From CAZMVU01 sp964569295 (GTDB lineage: Bacteria; Hydrogenedentota; Hydrogenedentia; Hydrogenedentales; JAGMZX01): a DNA stretch of 10,534 bases. Location of the stretch: positions 1-10,534 of the forward strand of contig CAZMVU010000175.1 in assembly GCA_964569295.1 (NCBI GenBank). The letters are read 5' to 3'. Below are positions 1 to 7,472 of this stretch, one piece after another. The notes below the pieces were generated by a model. The model saw only the letters and a program-made list of their open reading frames with translations, was not told the origin of the DNA and did no database searches. Numbering within the stretch: position 1 is the stretch's first letter; the number at the start of each line of letters is the position of its first letter. The position numbers were made by a program, and so were the translations under genes.

Positions 1-81
1 CGAGCAGGGACTGCATCATCACCTGAGCAAACAAAGGGACTGTCCTCGCGAGTCCCCGAGCAGGGACTGTCCCTTTCTTTG
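1..81 (+). repeat. Cluster of GGGACTGTCC-type short repeats
   Basis: CGAGCAGGGACTG occurs twice as a direct repeat (1-13 and 57-69). A related unit AAAGGGACTGTCC lies at 33-45. GGGACT (36-41) pairs with AGTCCC (51-56) around a 9-base loop, and AGGGAC-T-GTCCCT (62-74) is an almost perfect palindrome followed by TTTCTTTG. From memory, similar extragenic palindromes flank REP-associated tyrosine transposases in environmental bacteria, but no transposase is visible here. A reverse-oriented relative is present near the right end of the window. Confidence 0.6.
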
Positions 82-388
82 CGGACATATGTGGACGAAC
101 GCTTCACCCCCACCAACAACGCCGCAGTAAACAGCGAGCAAATCGGGACTGAGGCAAGCAAGCGCGTCTTGTCCGCCTCGGGCGGAATAGCTGCCTCATG
201 CCGAGTCCGGCTGTCCAGCGCTAGCGTCGTCGCGAAGGAGAAAGCGAGCGCGCTTAGTCCCCGGTCTTGCGGAGTCACGGGCAACGCAGCGCTTTTCGAC
301 ATGAACCTGCTTGCGCCAAGTGGATGTCCCGTTTTGGGATTGTCGCGATCCGCCTTCGGTTTCGCGGGTATGCGTGCCCTCCCGCAGG
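1..388. other. Intergenic stretch with repeats and an unassigned leftward open frame
   Basis: No gene can be assigned here. The first 80 bases hold short repeats, listed separately. On the minus strand a frame starting at ATG 302-300 stays open for 100 codons to the left edge; it begins MSKSAALPVTPQDRGLSAL and runs straight through the repeats. It has a weak possible ribosome site (GCAGG) and no motif I recognise. A plus-strand frame at 79-402 is also open and equally featureless. When both strands are open through a repeat, base composition is a sufficient explanation, so neither is called as a gene. A repeat-family or partial gene continuing to the left remains possible. Confidence 0.4.
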
Positions 389-2422
389 CTATTTCAGTAT
401 GAGGCGCAGGCCGGTCACGCTTTGATCCGGCGCCACGGCGACGGAAGTCTCTGTTTTTACTTCTTGGAGCTTACCGCGTGCATCGAGCCCGGTTCCCACG
501 CGCAGGCGGAGGCTTCCGGCGGGAACGCCCGCCAAGGCAAACTTGCCGTCGGGGCCGGTGTAGCCGGTCACGGCGAGCGGCCATGCGGGATCGAGATCGC
601 CGGGCAGAACGGAAACCGCCATGCCGGTGACCGGCCGGTCGAGCCGGTCATATACGTTCCCTGCGATACTGCCGAGGGCGGGCACATTGGCGACGAGCGT
701 GTGTGCGGCGTCGTCGCGCTCGCCGAGCGAGAACCAGCCCGCCGGTGTGCTGACGGCTTCGGGGGTCGAGGCATAGACCCAACATTCCCAATTGCGCGGC
801 ACGTCCTTCCACAGGTAGTGGCCGTCGCCATCGGAAAGCCCGACTCCCCGAATGCGGGCATCTGCCGGCGCGGTGGCGTCGTTGCCGGGTTGTGCATAGT
901 AATGGACGGCGGCCCCGGCGATGCGCGTACCACCGGCATCGGTGACCGTGCAATGCACCGTGCCCATACCCGGCTCGGGGTGCACCGTGAATGTGGGGCC
1001 GGGCGTCTGTGGATCGGGGCCGGCGGCTACTTCGACGCCGTTGGGCGGGTCAGTGGTGAATCCGCCCAAGCCCAGTACATCGACCGTGCAGGGGCCCGGC
1101 GGCAGGCCGGTCACGTGGTAGTTGCCAGCCCGGTCCGTCTTGGCCCGCCGGACGACATTGCGCGCATGCGCACGCACACGCACCACCACATCGCGGTACG
1201 GTTTTCCATTGTCCCAAGTGATACGCCCGCGAAGCGCCACATTCTGCGCTACATGGAGTGTGACGGATTCGTGCTGTTTGTCCGGCCATGTGGTAATGAC
1301 TGGGGCTTCGCCACGAAGGTGAAACTTGTCCGAGTGCATGGCGAAGGTATAGGCGCCGGCGGGCAATCCGGTGAAGGTGAAACGGCCATCGCTGTCAGTG
1401 AAGGCCACCTCAGGCGCGATGGGCAGCCGAGCGGATACCAGGCGCACGTCCACATGGGAAACCGGTTGAGGCGCACCGTCGTGCGCACGCAGCACCTGTC
1501 CCGGCACAGCGGCGCCTGACGCCAGGACCAGGCGAATATCGTTGGCGCCTGGCGGCACGGTGGGCGACACCCAGGGGTCGTGGTTGGGTGCGCTCACGAC
1601 AAAGCGGCAGGGCGCGGGCATGTGCGTGAACGTAAACCGCCCTTCAGCATCGGTGCGCGTGGGGATATAGCCCAGCAGCCGAAGCGGTGAATCTTGTGCG
1701 AGATCACCCCTGACGATGGGAAACACGAGGGCGCCCTCGACGGGAATCGGCCCCGGCGAGGCCTCCGCCTTGGCCAGCGGTTCGCTGGGGCTGGGTTGCG
1801 CACTGATAATGCGGTCCGCCGGCGTGACCAACGCGGCATCGCGGGCGGCATCTTCCTGGTGAGCGGGGGCCGGCTGTTCCGCCACGACGACGCCGTGCGT
1901 GGCCGGTGCGGGCATCAGGCTCAGTGCTGCCTCGTGGGCGTGGGTGGCCTCATCGAGTTCGACCCGGTCCACGGCGAGGCCATCATCATGGCGCGCCGTC
2001 ACCACGAAGGCGCCTTCCGGCAGGGTGTCCACCTCGAAGTACCCAGCCGCCCCCGTGGTATCGGTCCAGCGCGGTGACCCGACAAAGCCGCGCAGGTCGA
2101 TGCGGTGCGCGAGAGGCCGCTGGTCTACAGTGACAGCGGCGCCCACAACGGGCTTGCCGTACCGAAATACAAAGCCACGGATCACCCGGTCACCTTTGTC
2201 CGGGTTGAGCGGCCACACCGGTTCGGCCTTCTCGGCCGCGAGGCGCTTCTCGCGCGCGGCCATCTGGTCGCCGATGGAGACTTCCCCGGTTTCGAGGGGC
2301 GTCTTGGGCCCAGCGGGGGTAGTGGGCGGCGGTTCCGGGGGTTGCTCCCCGTTTATCCAATAGATGGCGGCCACCTCGAGAACAAGGGCGGCCAGCAACA
2401 GCAGAATCAAGGCATATCGCAT
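389..2422 (-). CDS. Membrane-anchored protein with about six carboxypeptidase-regulatory-like repeats
   Basis: Encodes 677 residues. The start is ATG 2422 because an AAGGGG ribosome site lies 8 bases upstream and a convincing promoter lies at 2499-2527; an ATG at 2530 in the same frame is upstream of that promoter. Residues 3-22 form a hydrophobic helix (signal anchor), followed by a Pro-rich linker (27-40). The rest should face the periplasm or exterior. The beta-sandwich signature D-x-x-G-x-F/Y-x-x-x-x-x-P-x-G occurs at about 121-141, 258-276, 343-360, 430-447, 531-549 and 623-641, for example DSDGRFTFTGLPAGAYTF. This is typical of CarboxypepD_reg-like (transthyretin-like) domains. An Ala/Pro-rich low-complexity stretch lies at about 169-224. 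No catalytic domain is visible. Such domains usually act as structural or binding modules; the ligand is unknown. The gene stands alone, divergent from tilS. Confidence 0.85.
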   Translation of the reverse strand: MRYALILLLLAALVLEVAAIYWINGEQPPEPPPTTPAGPKTPLETGEVSIGDQMAAREKRLAAEKAEPVWPLNPDKGDRVIRGFVFRYGKPVVGAAVTVDQRPLAHRIDLRGFVGSPRWTDTTGAAGYFEVDTLPEGAFVVTARHDDGLAVDRVELDEATHAHEAALSLMPAPATHGVVVAEQPAPAHQEDAARDAALVTPADRIISAQPSPSEPLAKAEASPGPIPVEGALVFPIVRGDLAQDSPLRLLGYIPTRTDAEGRFTFTHMPAPCRFVVSAPNHDPWVSPTVPPGANDIRLVLASGAAVPGQVLRAHDGAPQPVSHVDVRLVSARLPIAPEVAFTDSDGRFTFTGLPAGAYTFAMHSDKFHLRGEAPVITTWPDKQHESVTLHVAQNVALRGRITWDNGKPYRDVVVRVRAHARNVVRRAKTDRAGNYHVTGLPPGPCTVDVLGLGGFTTDPPNGVEVAAGPDPQTPGPTFTVHPEPGMGTVHCTVTDAGGTRIAGAAVHYYAQPGNDATAPADARIRGVGLSDGDGHYLWKDVPRNWECWVYASTPEAVSTPAGWFSLGERDDAAHTLVANVPALGSIAGNVYDRLDRPVTGMAVSVLPGDLDPAWPLAVTGYTGPDGKFALAGVPAGSLRLRVGTGLDARGKLQEVKTETSVAVAPDQSVTGLRLILK

Positions 2423-2498
2423 CCGTTTAACCCCTTCGTGCTGGGCGGTACCGCGCACCGCCCACCGCGACGCACAGCGCAAACCGTTACAGGTCACC

Positions 2499-2527
2499 GT
2501 TATACCGGCTGCCGCGGCGCTCGTCAA
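2499..2527 (-). promoter_or_regulatory. Sigma70-type promoter for the repeat protein
   Basis: Read on the minus strand: TTGACG (2527-2522), a 17-base spacer, then TATAAC (2504-2499). Each hexamer matches consensus at five of six positions and the spacing is ideal. Transcription would start about 70 bases before ATG 2422, which supports that start over the upstream ATG at 2530. Confidence 0.65.
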
Positions 2528-2609
2528 CATGGCGGGCAGGAGCGCGGCGCGTTAATGTACGCATGCGGGCCGATTTTGCTCTTCTTCGGGCCAGCGGCCG
2601 TCTCCGGGG

Positions 2610-2639
2610 TGGACATCTCAGCCGCCGGGGCCGTATGCT
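2610..2639 (+). promoter_or_regulatory. Candidate promoter immediately upstream of tilS
   Basis: TGGACA (2610-2615, five of six to the -35 consensus), an 18-base spacer, then TATGCT (2634-2639, four of six, with the key T, A and final T kept). The predicted transcription start is at about 2646-2647, on the tilS ATG, so the message would be leaderless. This agrees with the lack of a well-placed Shine-Dalgarno but is a weak call on its own. Confidence 0.3.
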
Positions 2640-2646
2640 CGAAGGT

Positions 2647-4062
2647 ATGCTGAGTGCGTTCGAAGAACTGTGCAACAAGGCTGCGGAACATATCGCGCGG
2701 CATGCCATGCTGGCGCCGGGCGCCCGCGTACTCGTGGCGGTGTCGGGCGGGCCGGATTCGGTCGCGTTGTTTCACGCGTTGCAGATGCTGGGCTATCATA
2801 TCGAGGTGGCGCACTTGGATCATCTTACCCGCGAGGGCGCTTCGACCCACGATGCCGCATTCGTGGCGAAGCTGGCCGCTGGCTGGGAACTGCCTTGTCA
2901 CCGGGCACAGTGCGATGTGGGCGCGGAGGCGCTGGCGCTGGGGTGCAGCTTCGAAGCACATGCCCGGGCAGTGCGCTATGCCTTCTTCGAGCGCACGGCA
3001 CTGGGCACCGGTTGCGACGCCATCGCCACGGGGCACCACGCGGACGATCAGGCAGAAACGGTGCTGTTGCGCCTGCTGCGCGGGTGCGGCCCGAAGGCGC
3101 TGGCGGGTATTCCGCCGGTGCGCACGGATCTGGCGGCGCCGGTGGTGCGCCCATTGCTCACATGTTCGCGCGCCCTTATCCTGCGTGCGCTCGAGGAAGA
3201 AGACTGGATTTACCGTACGGACAGCACGAACGCGGAATACACGGTTCCACGCAACCGTGTGCGGCATGAGCTCATGCCCCTGCTGCGCACGTTCAACCCG
3301 CGTGTGGAGCGTGCACTGTGCCGCCTCGCCCAGGTGCAACATGTCGAAAACGATTACTTCGACCCCCGGGAAGCCGCGGCGCTCGAGGACGTGAGCGAGG
3401 ACGGCGTGCGCATAGACCGGGCCGCCTTTCGCTCCTTGCACGCCGCGCTCGGGCGGCGCGTGTTGCGCCGGTTCCTTTATGCGCATGGCCTTGCACCGGA
3501 CTATGGGCGGGTCGTGCATGCCGCAGACCATATCATGGGCGATGCCACCGGCAAACACTGTGAACTGTGCCAGGGATATGCGTTCTACATGGGCCGAAAC
3601 TATGCCGACCTGGTACAAACGAAACAGGCCAGGGCGTATGCCGGCGCCGGCCCGGCTACAGCCCTGCCGCTGCCCGGTGCCGCGACAATCCTCGGGTACA
3701 CATTCTCCGTGGATTACCTCGATGAAGCACCGCCATCGCCGGCGGGCTATTGCCGGGCGGACAGGCAGGTATTCGATGCGGACCGGATCGCCGGGGGGCT
3801 AACCATTCGCACGCGGCGGCCGGGGGATCGCTTCTCGCCGTTGGGCATGCGCGGGTCCCGCAAGCTCAAGGACTATTATATCGATGTGGGTATGCCCGCG
3901 CCGCACCGCGATCGCCACCCGCTGCTCGTAGATGACGCGGGCATCCTCTGGGTGGTAGGTTATGCCGTCGATGGCCGGGCGGCCGTCGGCCCGGATACCG
4001 ATCAAGCTGTTGAAATAACCGCCACGCCTTTGCCGGAGAGAGCACGCCATGCAACCCAGTAA
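2647..4062 (+). CDS. tilS: tRNA(Ile)-lysidine synthetase TilS
   Basis: Cytosolic ATP-dependent enzyme that joins lysine to C34 of the CAU-anticodon isoleucine tRNA, making lysidine so that the tRNA reads AUA. With start ATG 2647 the product is 471 residues, a normal full-length size. Visible landmarks: the PP-loop SGGPDS at 33-38; the family motif GHHADDQAETVLLRLLRG from 129; DSTN at 192-195; RNRVRHEL at 202-209; and the C-terminal TilS domain with RRPGDRF at 390-396, then SRKLKDYYID. The start is uncertain: in-frame ATGs also exist at 2635 and 2563. Position 2647 gives the usual short N-terminal lead before the PP-loop, and a candidate promoter ends just before it. The 3' end overlaps hpt by 14 bases, implying coupled translation. 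Family assignment is secure. Confidence 0.96.
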   Translation: MLSAFEELCNKAAEHIARHAMLAPGARVLVAVSGGPDSVALFHALQMLGYHIEVAHLDHLTREGASTHDAAFVAKLAAGWELPCHRAQCDVGAEALALGCSFEAHARAVRYAFFERTALGTGCDAIATGHHADDQAETVLLRLLRGCGPKALAGIPPVRTDLAAPVVRPLLTCSRALILRALEEEDWIYRTDSTNAEYTVPRNRVRHELMPLLRTFNPRVERALCRLAQVQHVENDYFDPREAAALEDVSEDGVRIDRAAFRSLHAALGRRVLRRFLYAHGLAPDYGRVVHAADHIMGDATGKHCELCQGYAFYMGRNYADLVQTKQARAYAGAGPATALPLPGAATILGYTFSVDYLDEAPPSPAGYCRADRQVFDADRIAGGLTIRTRRPGDRFSPLGMRGSRKLKDYYIDVGMPAPHRDRHPLLVDDAGILWVVGYAVDGRAAVGPDTDQAVEITATPLPERARHATQ

Positions 4063-4579
4063 GACACCCCTGCTCACCCACGATGTGATTGCCCAGCGCG
4101 TCGGCGAACTGGCCGATACCATCGCCCGTGACTATGCGGACAAAGATTTGCTGCTGTTGTTGGTGTTGAAAGGGGCTTTGGTTTTCGGCAGCGACCTTAT
4201 GCGGCGGCTTCCCGGCCGGGTGGCGGTGGATTTCGTGCGCGCCCGCAGCTACACAGGGCCCAACTCGTCGGGGCAGGTGCGTTTACTCTACACCCCGAGC
4301 GCACCGTTGGCGGATCGCCATGTACTGCTGGTCGAGGACATCCTCGACACGGGCCGCACGGCCAGCTTCCTTCAGCAGCACCTGCACGGATATCAGCTCG
4401 GCAGTTTGCGGCTCGTTACCCTGCTCGACAAACCGTCCCGCCGCGAGAACGAACTCACGGCGGACTACACCGGCTTCACCATCGACAACCAGTTCGTCGT
4501 CGGCTATGGCCTCGACTACGAGGAAGCCCACCGCGAACTGCCCGCCATTCATGTACTCGATAACGGCGCGGTGAAGTAA
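4049..4579 (+). CDS. hpt: Hypoxanthine phosphoribosyltransferase
   Basis: Purine salvage enzyme that transfers the phosphoribosyl group of PRPP to hypoxanthine (often also guanine), giving IMP or GMP in the cytosol. It is 176 residues, the usual bacterial length. The sequence shows LVLKGALVF (38-46), SYTGPNSSG in the mobile loop, the PRPP-binding motif VEDILDTGRTA (95-105) with the expected catalytic Asp100, LLDKPSRR, and the C-terminal VVGYGLDY base-recognition segment. A GGAGAG ribosome site at 4035-4040 lies 8 bases before the ATG, inside the end of tilS. tilS followed by hpt is a widespread operon order; ftsH often follows elsewhere, but here the next gene is convergent, so the operon is short. 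Confidence 0.95.
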   Translation: MQPSKTPLLTHDVIAQRVGELADTIARDYADKDLLLLLVLKGALVFGSDLMRRLPGRVAVDFVRARSYTGPNSSGQVRLLYTPSAPLADRHVLLVEDILDTGRTASFLQQHLHGYQLGSLRLVTLLDKPSRRENELTADYTGFTIDNQFVVGYGLDYEEAHRELPAIHVLDNGAVK

Positions 4580-4634
4580 GAACTGACGGGTGTGTAATAG
4601 CTGCACCTTGGCCGTGCATCGGCGCCGGCATAGG

Positions 4635-4676
4635 GCCGCGCACTGCCCGGCATCCAGGCGCGAAAGCGGGCGCGGC
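4635..4676. terminator. Possible GC-rich hairpin between convergent genes
   Basis: GCCGCGC (4635-4641) and GCGCGGC (4670-4676) form a perfect 7-base inverted repeat, and a small CGC-GAAA-GCG hairpin (4659-4668) nests near the right arm. There is no T-tract on either side, so this is not a standard intrinsic terminator. Its place between the ends of hpt and the DUF1015 gene makes a bidirectional role possible. Confidence 0.25.
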
Positions 4677-5933
4677 TCACCCGATCTTGTGCATAACGAG
4701 TCCGCTGGCGATCTTTGGGAAGAAATAGGTGGCCTTCTGAGGCATGCGCTCGGCAGCCTCGGCGCAGGCGCGCACCTGGGCGGCCGAAGGTGCACGCATG
4801 AGAAAAGCCATGCTCCCCACGCCGCTCTCGACCGCCTCGATAGCGTTGGCCGCCTCTTTTTCGTAGCTATAGCGGTGGCCGGCAGGGAGGCCAAGGATGC
4901 GCTCGAAAATGCCGCGGTGCAACACGGCGACATCGAGATCACGCCAGGCGGGGCCGTGGTCGTCGCCGAGGAGTGCCGTACGGTCCATATCGCGTAGCTG
5001 CAGCAGGTAGTTGCCGTGTCCGCGCAGCACAAGGCCGAACGTGCATGAGCCGGTATCTGCGGCGACACGCTCCGCAATGCCCTCGGATAGGGGCGTTACC
5101 TCGAACCATTGGCCGAGATCGTGCAGAAAGGCCTCGGGGTCGAAGTGGTCCATCGGCGGGACAACGCGATGCGTGGGATAGACGTTGAGCCCCGGGTCTT
5201 CGAAGGCGACGAACGCCATCATCACATACTCCCACGGGTGCGGGCCGGGTGCGTGGCCGGCGGCGCGCATGCGGTCCCGGTACATTTTCGCGGTGAGGAA
5301 ACGGTGGTGACCGTCGGCGATATACAAGCGCTTGTTGCGGAAGAACGCGCCCACGTCTTCCGTGTAGGGCACGCGCCACACCCGCTGCACGACACCGTCG
5401 ATAGTGCGTGCTTCCCCCTCGGGCGCCCGGTTTTCGGCCTCTTGGAAGAGGCGGTGCAGCGCGCCTTCCGCGTCGCTGTAGAGCACGAACACCGCGCCGA
5501 GGTTGGCCTGGGTAGCCTCGGTGAGGGCAAGACGATCCTCCACCGGCTTGTCGAAGGTGCGCTCATGGCCGAGTACCACATCCTCGTCATCTTCCGGAAT
5601 GCGTGTGGCAGCGAAAAAGCCCCGGCGCACGTAGGGCCGGCCGTCGGGCGCATTGAAGGACTGCTCGACCAGGTACAACGATTCGGCGTCGTCCTGGAAC
5701 AACACGCCTTCGTCCTGCCAGGAGCGCAGGCGTTCCGCCGCGTCTTCATACGGCGTGCCGCCATCCTTGCCGGTCGGCAACAGGAGATGGACCATGTTGT
5801 AGGGGCTGGTTTCGGCGAGCGCGGCGCGCTCTTCCGGTGAGATTACATCGTAGGGCGGCGTAACCACCTGGCCAAGACCGCCGACTTTTTCCGTATTGTA
5901 GCGCAGACCGCGCATTCCTCGTATTTCAAGCAT
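4677..5933 (-). CDS. DUF1015 family protein
   Basis: Encodes 418 residues. The start at ATG 5933 is chosen for a very strong GGGAGGAG ribosome site (5946-5939) with a 5-base gap; an in-frame candidate at 5948 has no such site. The sequence has the marks of the DUF1015 family: near the N-terminus VVTPPYDVISPEE (TPPYD at 25-29), a middle part with GHERTF and then the Asn-Leu-Gly region, and ADGHHR at 206-211, followed by a long conserved C-terminal half. No signal peptide or membrane helix, so probably cytosolic. The biochemical role of the family is poorly established; I have an uncertain recollection that some relatives act as small-molecule (serine) kinases and do not rely on it. The gene stands alone, convergent with hpt and divergent from the DUF3810 gene. 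Length and conservation suggest it is intact. Confidence 0.9.
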   Translation of the reverse strand: MLEIRGMRGLRYNTEKVGGLGQVVTPPYDVISPEERAALAETSPYNMVHLLLPTGKDGGTPYEDAAERLRSWQDEGVLFQDDAESLYLVEQSFNAPDGRPYVRRGFFAATRIPEDDEDVVLGHERTFDKPVEDRLALTEATQANLGAVFVLYSDAEGALHRLFQEAENRAPEGEARTIDGVVQRVWRVPYTEDVGAFFRNKRLYIADGHHRFLTAKMYRDRMRAAGHAPGPHPWEYVMMAFVAFEDPGLNVYPTHRVVPPMDHFDPEAFLHDLGQWFEVTPLSEGIAERVAADTGSCTFGLVLRGHGNYLLQLRDMDRTALLGDDHGPAWRDLDVAVLHRGIFERILGLPAGHRYSYEKEAANAIEAVESGVGSMAFLMRAPSAAQVRACAEAAERMPQKATYFFPKIASGLVMHKIG

Positions 5934-5938
5934 GAATA

Positions 5939-5946
5939 CTCCTCCC
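5939..5946 (-). promoter_or_regulatory. Strong ribosome binding site of the DUF1015 gene
   Basis: GGGAGGAG read on the minus strand, 5 bases before ATG 5933. It decides the start in favour of 5933. Confidence 0.75.
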
Positions 5947-6074
5947 AAAAGCGTGGAGTGGGTCCTGCCCGACGCATCGAAGTCCAGGCAGACCCTTTCT
6001 CAAGATGAGCCGCGCCAGCCAGCGGGTGCGATCCGCCTGGTTGGATGGCTAATGAAACGGAACAGGCAAACGCC

Positions 6075-6085
6075 AGTCTAACATG
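6075..6085 (-). promoter_or_regulatory. Candidate extended -10 promoter for the DUF1015 gene
   Basis: On the minus strand ATGTTAGACTG includes TAGACT (four of six to TATAAT) preceded by TG in the extended -10 position. There is no recognisable -35 at 16-18 bases. The same TAGACTG heptamer occurs upstream of the ParA-like gene. Confidence 0.3.
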
Positions 6086-6134
6086 TGCGGTGTGCCGTGT
6101 GCGAGCAACGGTGCAACCCCCATGGCTGAAACCG

Positions 6135-6140
6135 TATAGT
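6135..6140 (+). promoter_or_regulatory. Candidate -10 element for the DUF3810 gene
   Basis: TATAGT matches the -10 consensus at five of six positions, about 50 bases before the ATG at 6192. The -35 region (around GTGCAA, 6111-6116) is poor, so confidence is low. Confidence 0.35.
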
Positions 6141-6191
6141 ACAATCGAATGTCACACTGGCGCCGACACGCCCGCAAGATAAAGGAACCCG

Positions 6192-7412
6192 ATGCAGAAA
6201 CACCCCGCTACAAGCCGCGGCCGCGGTTGTTTGCGCCCGGCCGTTGCGCTGGGCATGGGGGTGGCGGCCTGGGGGCTGCTCAGTCTGTGGTATGTCTTCA
6301 CACCGGACCCGGGCACCGTCGAGCGGCTCTACTCCCGCGGCGTCTACCGCGTCCTGGCAACATTGGTCACCCCGGTAACCAGCGCCGTCGATTTTTCGGT
6401 GGCGCTCGTGCTCGCGGGCCTGGTGCTGATCGGTTTTCCCTTGTTGTGGGCGGCCCATTGGGGGTACCGGCGGCGTGTGCTCGGCTGGCCGCATTGGCGG
6501 GGCATTGCCTGGGGCATCAAGTGGCTGTTCGTGGGTGTGCCGGTGTTGCTGTTGTGGTTTCTCGTGCTGTGGGGCGCGGGCTACCAGCGGTTACCCGCCG
6601 AGGAACGGCTGGCTCTCGATATGGGCCCCATCACGAAAGCCGAATCGACCTTGCTGCGCGAGCAGCTACTCGATCTCATCCGCCGCGACGCACCGCGTTC
6701 CCCGGAAGACCGCGACGTGGAAGGGGCTATCCGCGCAGTTTCCGCCGCCATGGAGGCTACCGTCGCCGAGTGGGACGGCCGCGCTATTGTGTTGCCCCCC
6801 CGTGTGAAGGCGACACCGCCGGGCCTGTTGCTGCTGAACGGCACCTCGGGCATCTGCGCACCGTTTACGCTCGAGCCGCATGTCGACGGCGCCCTGCCAT
6901 CGGCGGCCTTCGTGGCCACCGCCGCCCACGAGCTCGGACACATTGCGGGCATTTGCACCGAGGCCGAGGCAAACCTGGTGGGGTATATGGCAGGACTGCG
7001 CGCGGATCACCCCTTTGCGCGTTATGCCGCGGCGCTTGGGATGTATGTCCGGCTGTTGCCCGGCGGCGGCCGGGACGAAAAGAAGGCCGCATTCGATGCG
7101 CTTCCCGAGGTGGCCCGCAAAGATATCAAACGCGCCCGCGAGACCGCGCAACGCTACCGGATCCAGGTGGTGCAGCAAGCGAGCTGGAAAATGTACAACA
7201 AGTACCTCCAGTCGCAGGGAATCCAGGAGGGCGTGAAGAATTATGCCCGCGGCATAACGCTCTTTGTCCACCTCTGGCGCGATGGCCACGCCAATTTCCA
7301 CGGCCTCGCAGCGCCCCCGGGCCAGGAAGAAGCGCCGCCCACCCTCTCGGACGACCTGAAAGAGCTCATGCTGCTGGAAGGCGCACCGAAGGAAGAACCG
7401 GAACAATCGTAG
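6192..7412 (+). CDS. DUF3810-type membrane zinc metallopeptidase-like protein
   Basis: Encodes 406 residues. Start ATG 6192 follows AAAGGA with a short spacer. Three hydrophobic segments lie at about 16-36, 67-88 and 111-130, followed by a soluble domain. That domain carries the zincin motif HELGH (246-250): two His ligands and the general base Glu247. After it come Ile-Ala-Gly and TEAEANLVGY, where Glu259 is the likely third ligand. This three-helix plus HExxH...EAN layout is the hallmark of the DUF3810 family, whose members usually have about 350-400 residues. Substrate and role are unknown; a membrane-associated proteolytic or regulatory task is an inference. Further C-terminal, a Lys/Arg/Gln-rich segment (around KKAAFDALPEVARKDIKRAR) has no assigned role. 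It heads the rightward run with the crotonase gene 60 bases downstream. Confidence 0.85.
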   Translation: MQKHPATSRGRGCLRPAVALGMGVAAWGLLSLWYVFTPDPGTVERLYSRGVYRVLATLVTPVTSAVDFSVALVLAGLVLIGFPLLWAAHWGYRRRVLGWPHWRGIAWGIKWLFVGVPVLLLWFLVLWGAGYQRLPAEERLALDMGPITKAESTLLREQLLDLIRRDAPRSPEDRDVEGAIRAVSAAMEATVAEWDGRAIVLPPRVKATPPGLLLLNGTSGICAPFTLEPHVDGALPSAAFVATAAHELGHIAGICTEAEANLVGYMAGLRADHPFARYAAALGMYVRLLPGGGRDEKKAAFDALPEVARKDIKRARETAQRYRIQVVQQASWKMYNKYLQSQGIQEGVKNYARGITLFVHLWRDGHANFHGLAAPPGQEEAPPTLSDDLKELMLLEGAPKEEPEQS

Positions 7413-7472
7413 CGGCCACAGCGCGAGAAGCTGACCGGACGGATTCGTCCCATTGTGTGGCAGGAGACCCCC

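Noticed and set aside
1..81. CRISPR array
   Set aside because: The repeats are short (13 bases), irregularly spaced and palindromic, with no equal-length spacers and no cas genes.
79..402. 107-codon plus-strand ORF
   Set aside because: No ribosome site, no motif, overlaps the end of the convergent repeat-protein gene, and the opposite strand is equally open there.
311..1519. Long open frame of 402 codons on the plus strand
   Set aside because: It lies antisense inside the 677-residue repeat protein. Its translation has no domain and is Gly/Arg/His-rich, as expected from the complement of a GC-rich gene. The minus-strand product shows clear repeated domains, a signal anchor, a ribosome site and a promoter.
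2524..3618. 364-codon frame on the minus strand
   Set aside because: Antisense to tilS, which is unmistakable by motifs. The translation is Arg/His/Gln-rich without domains.
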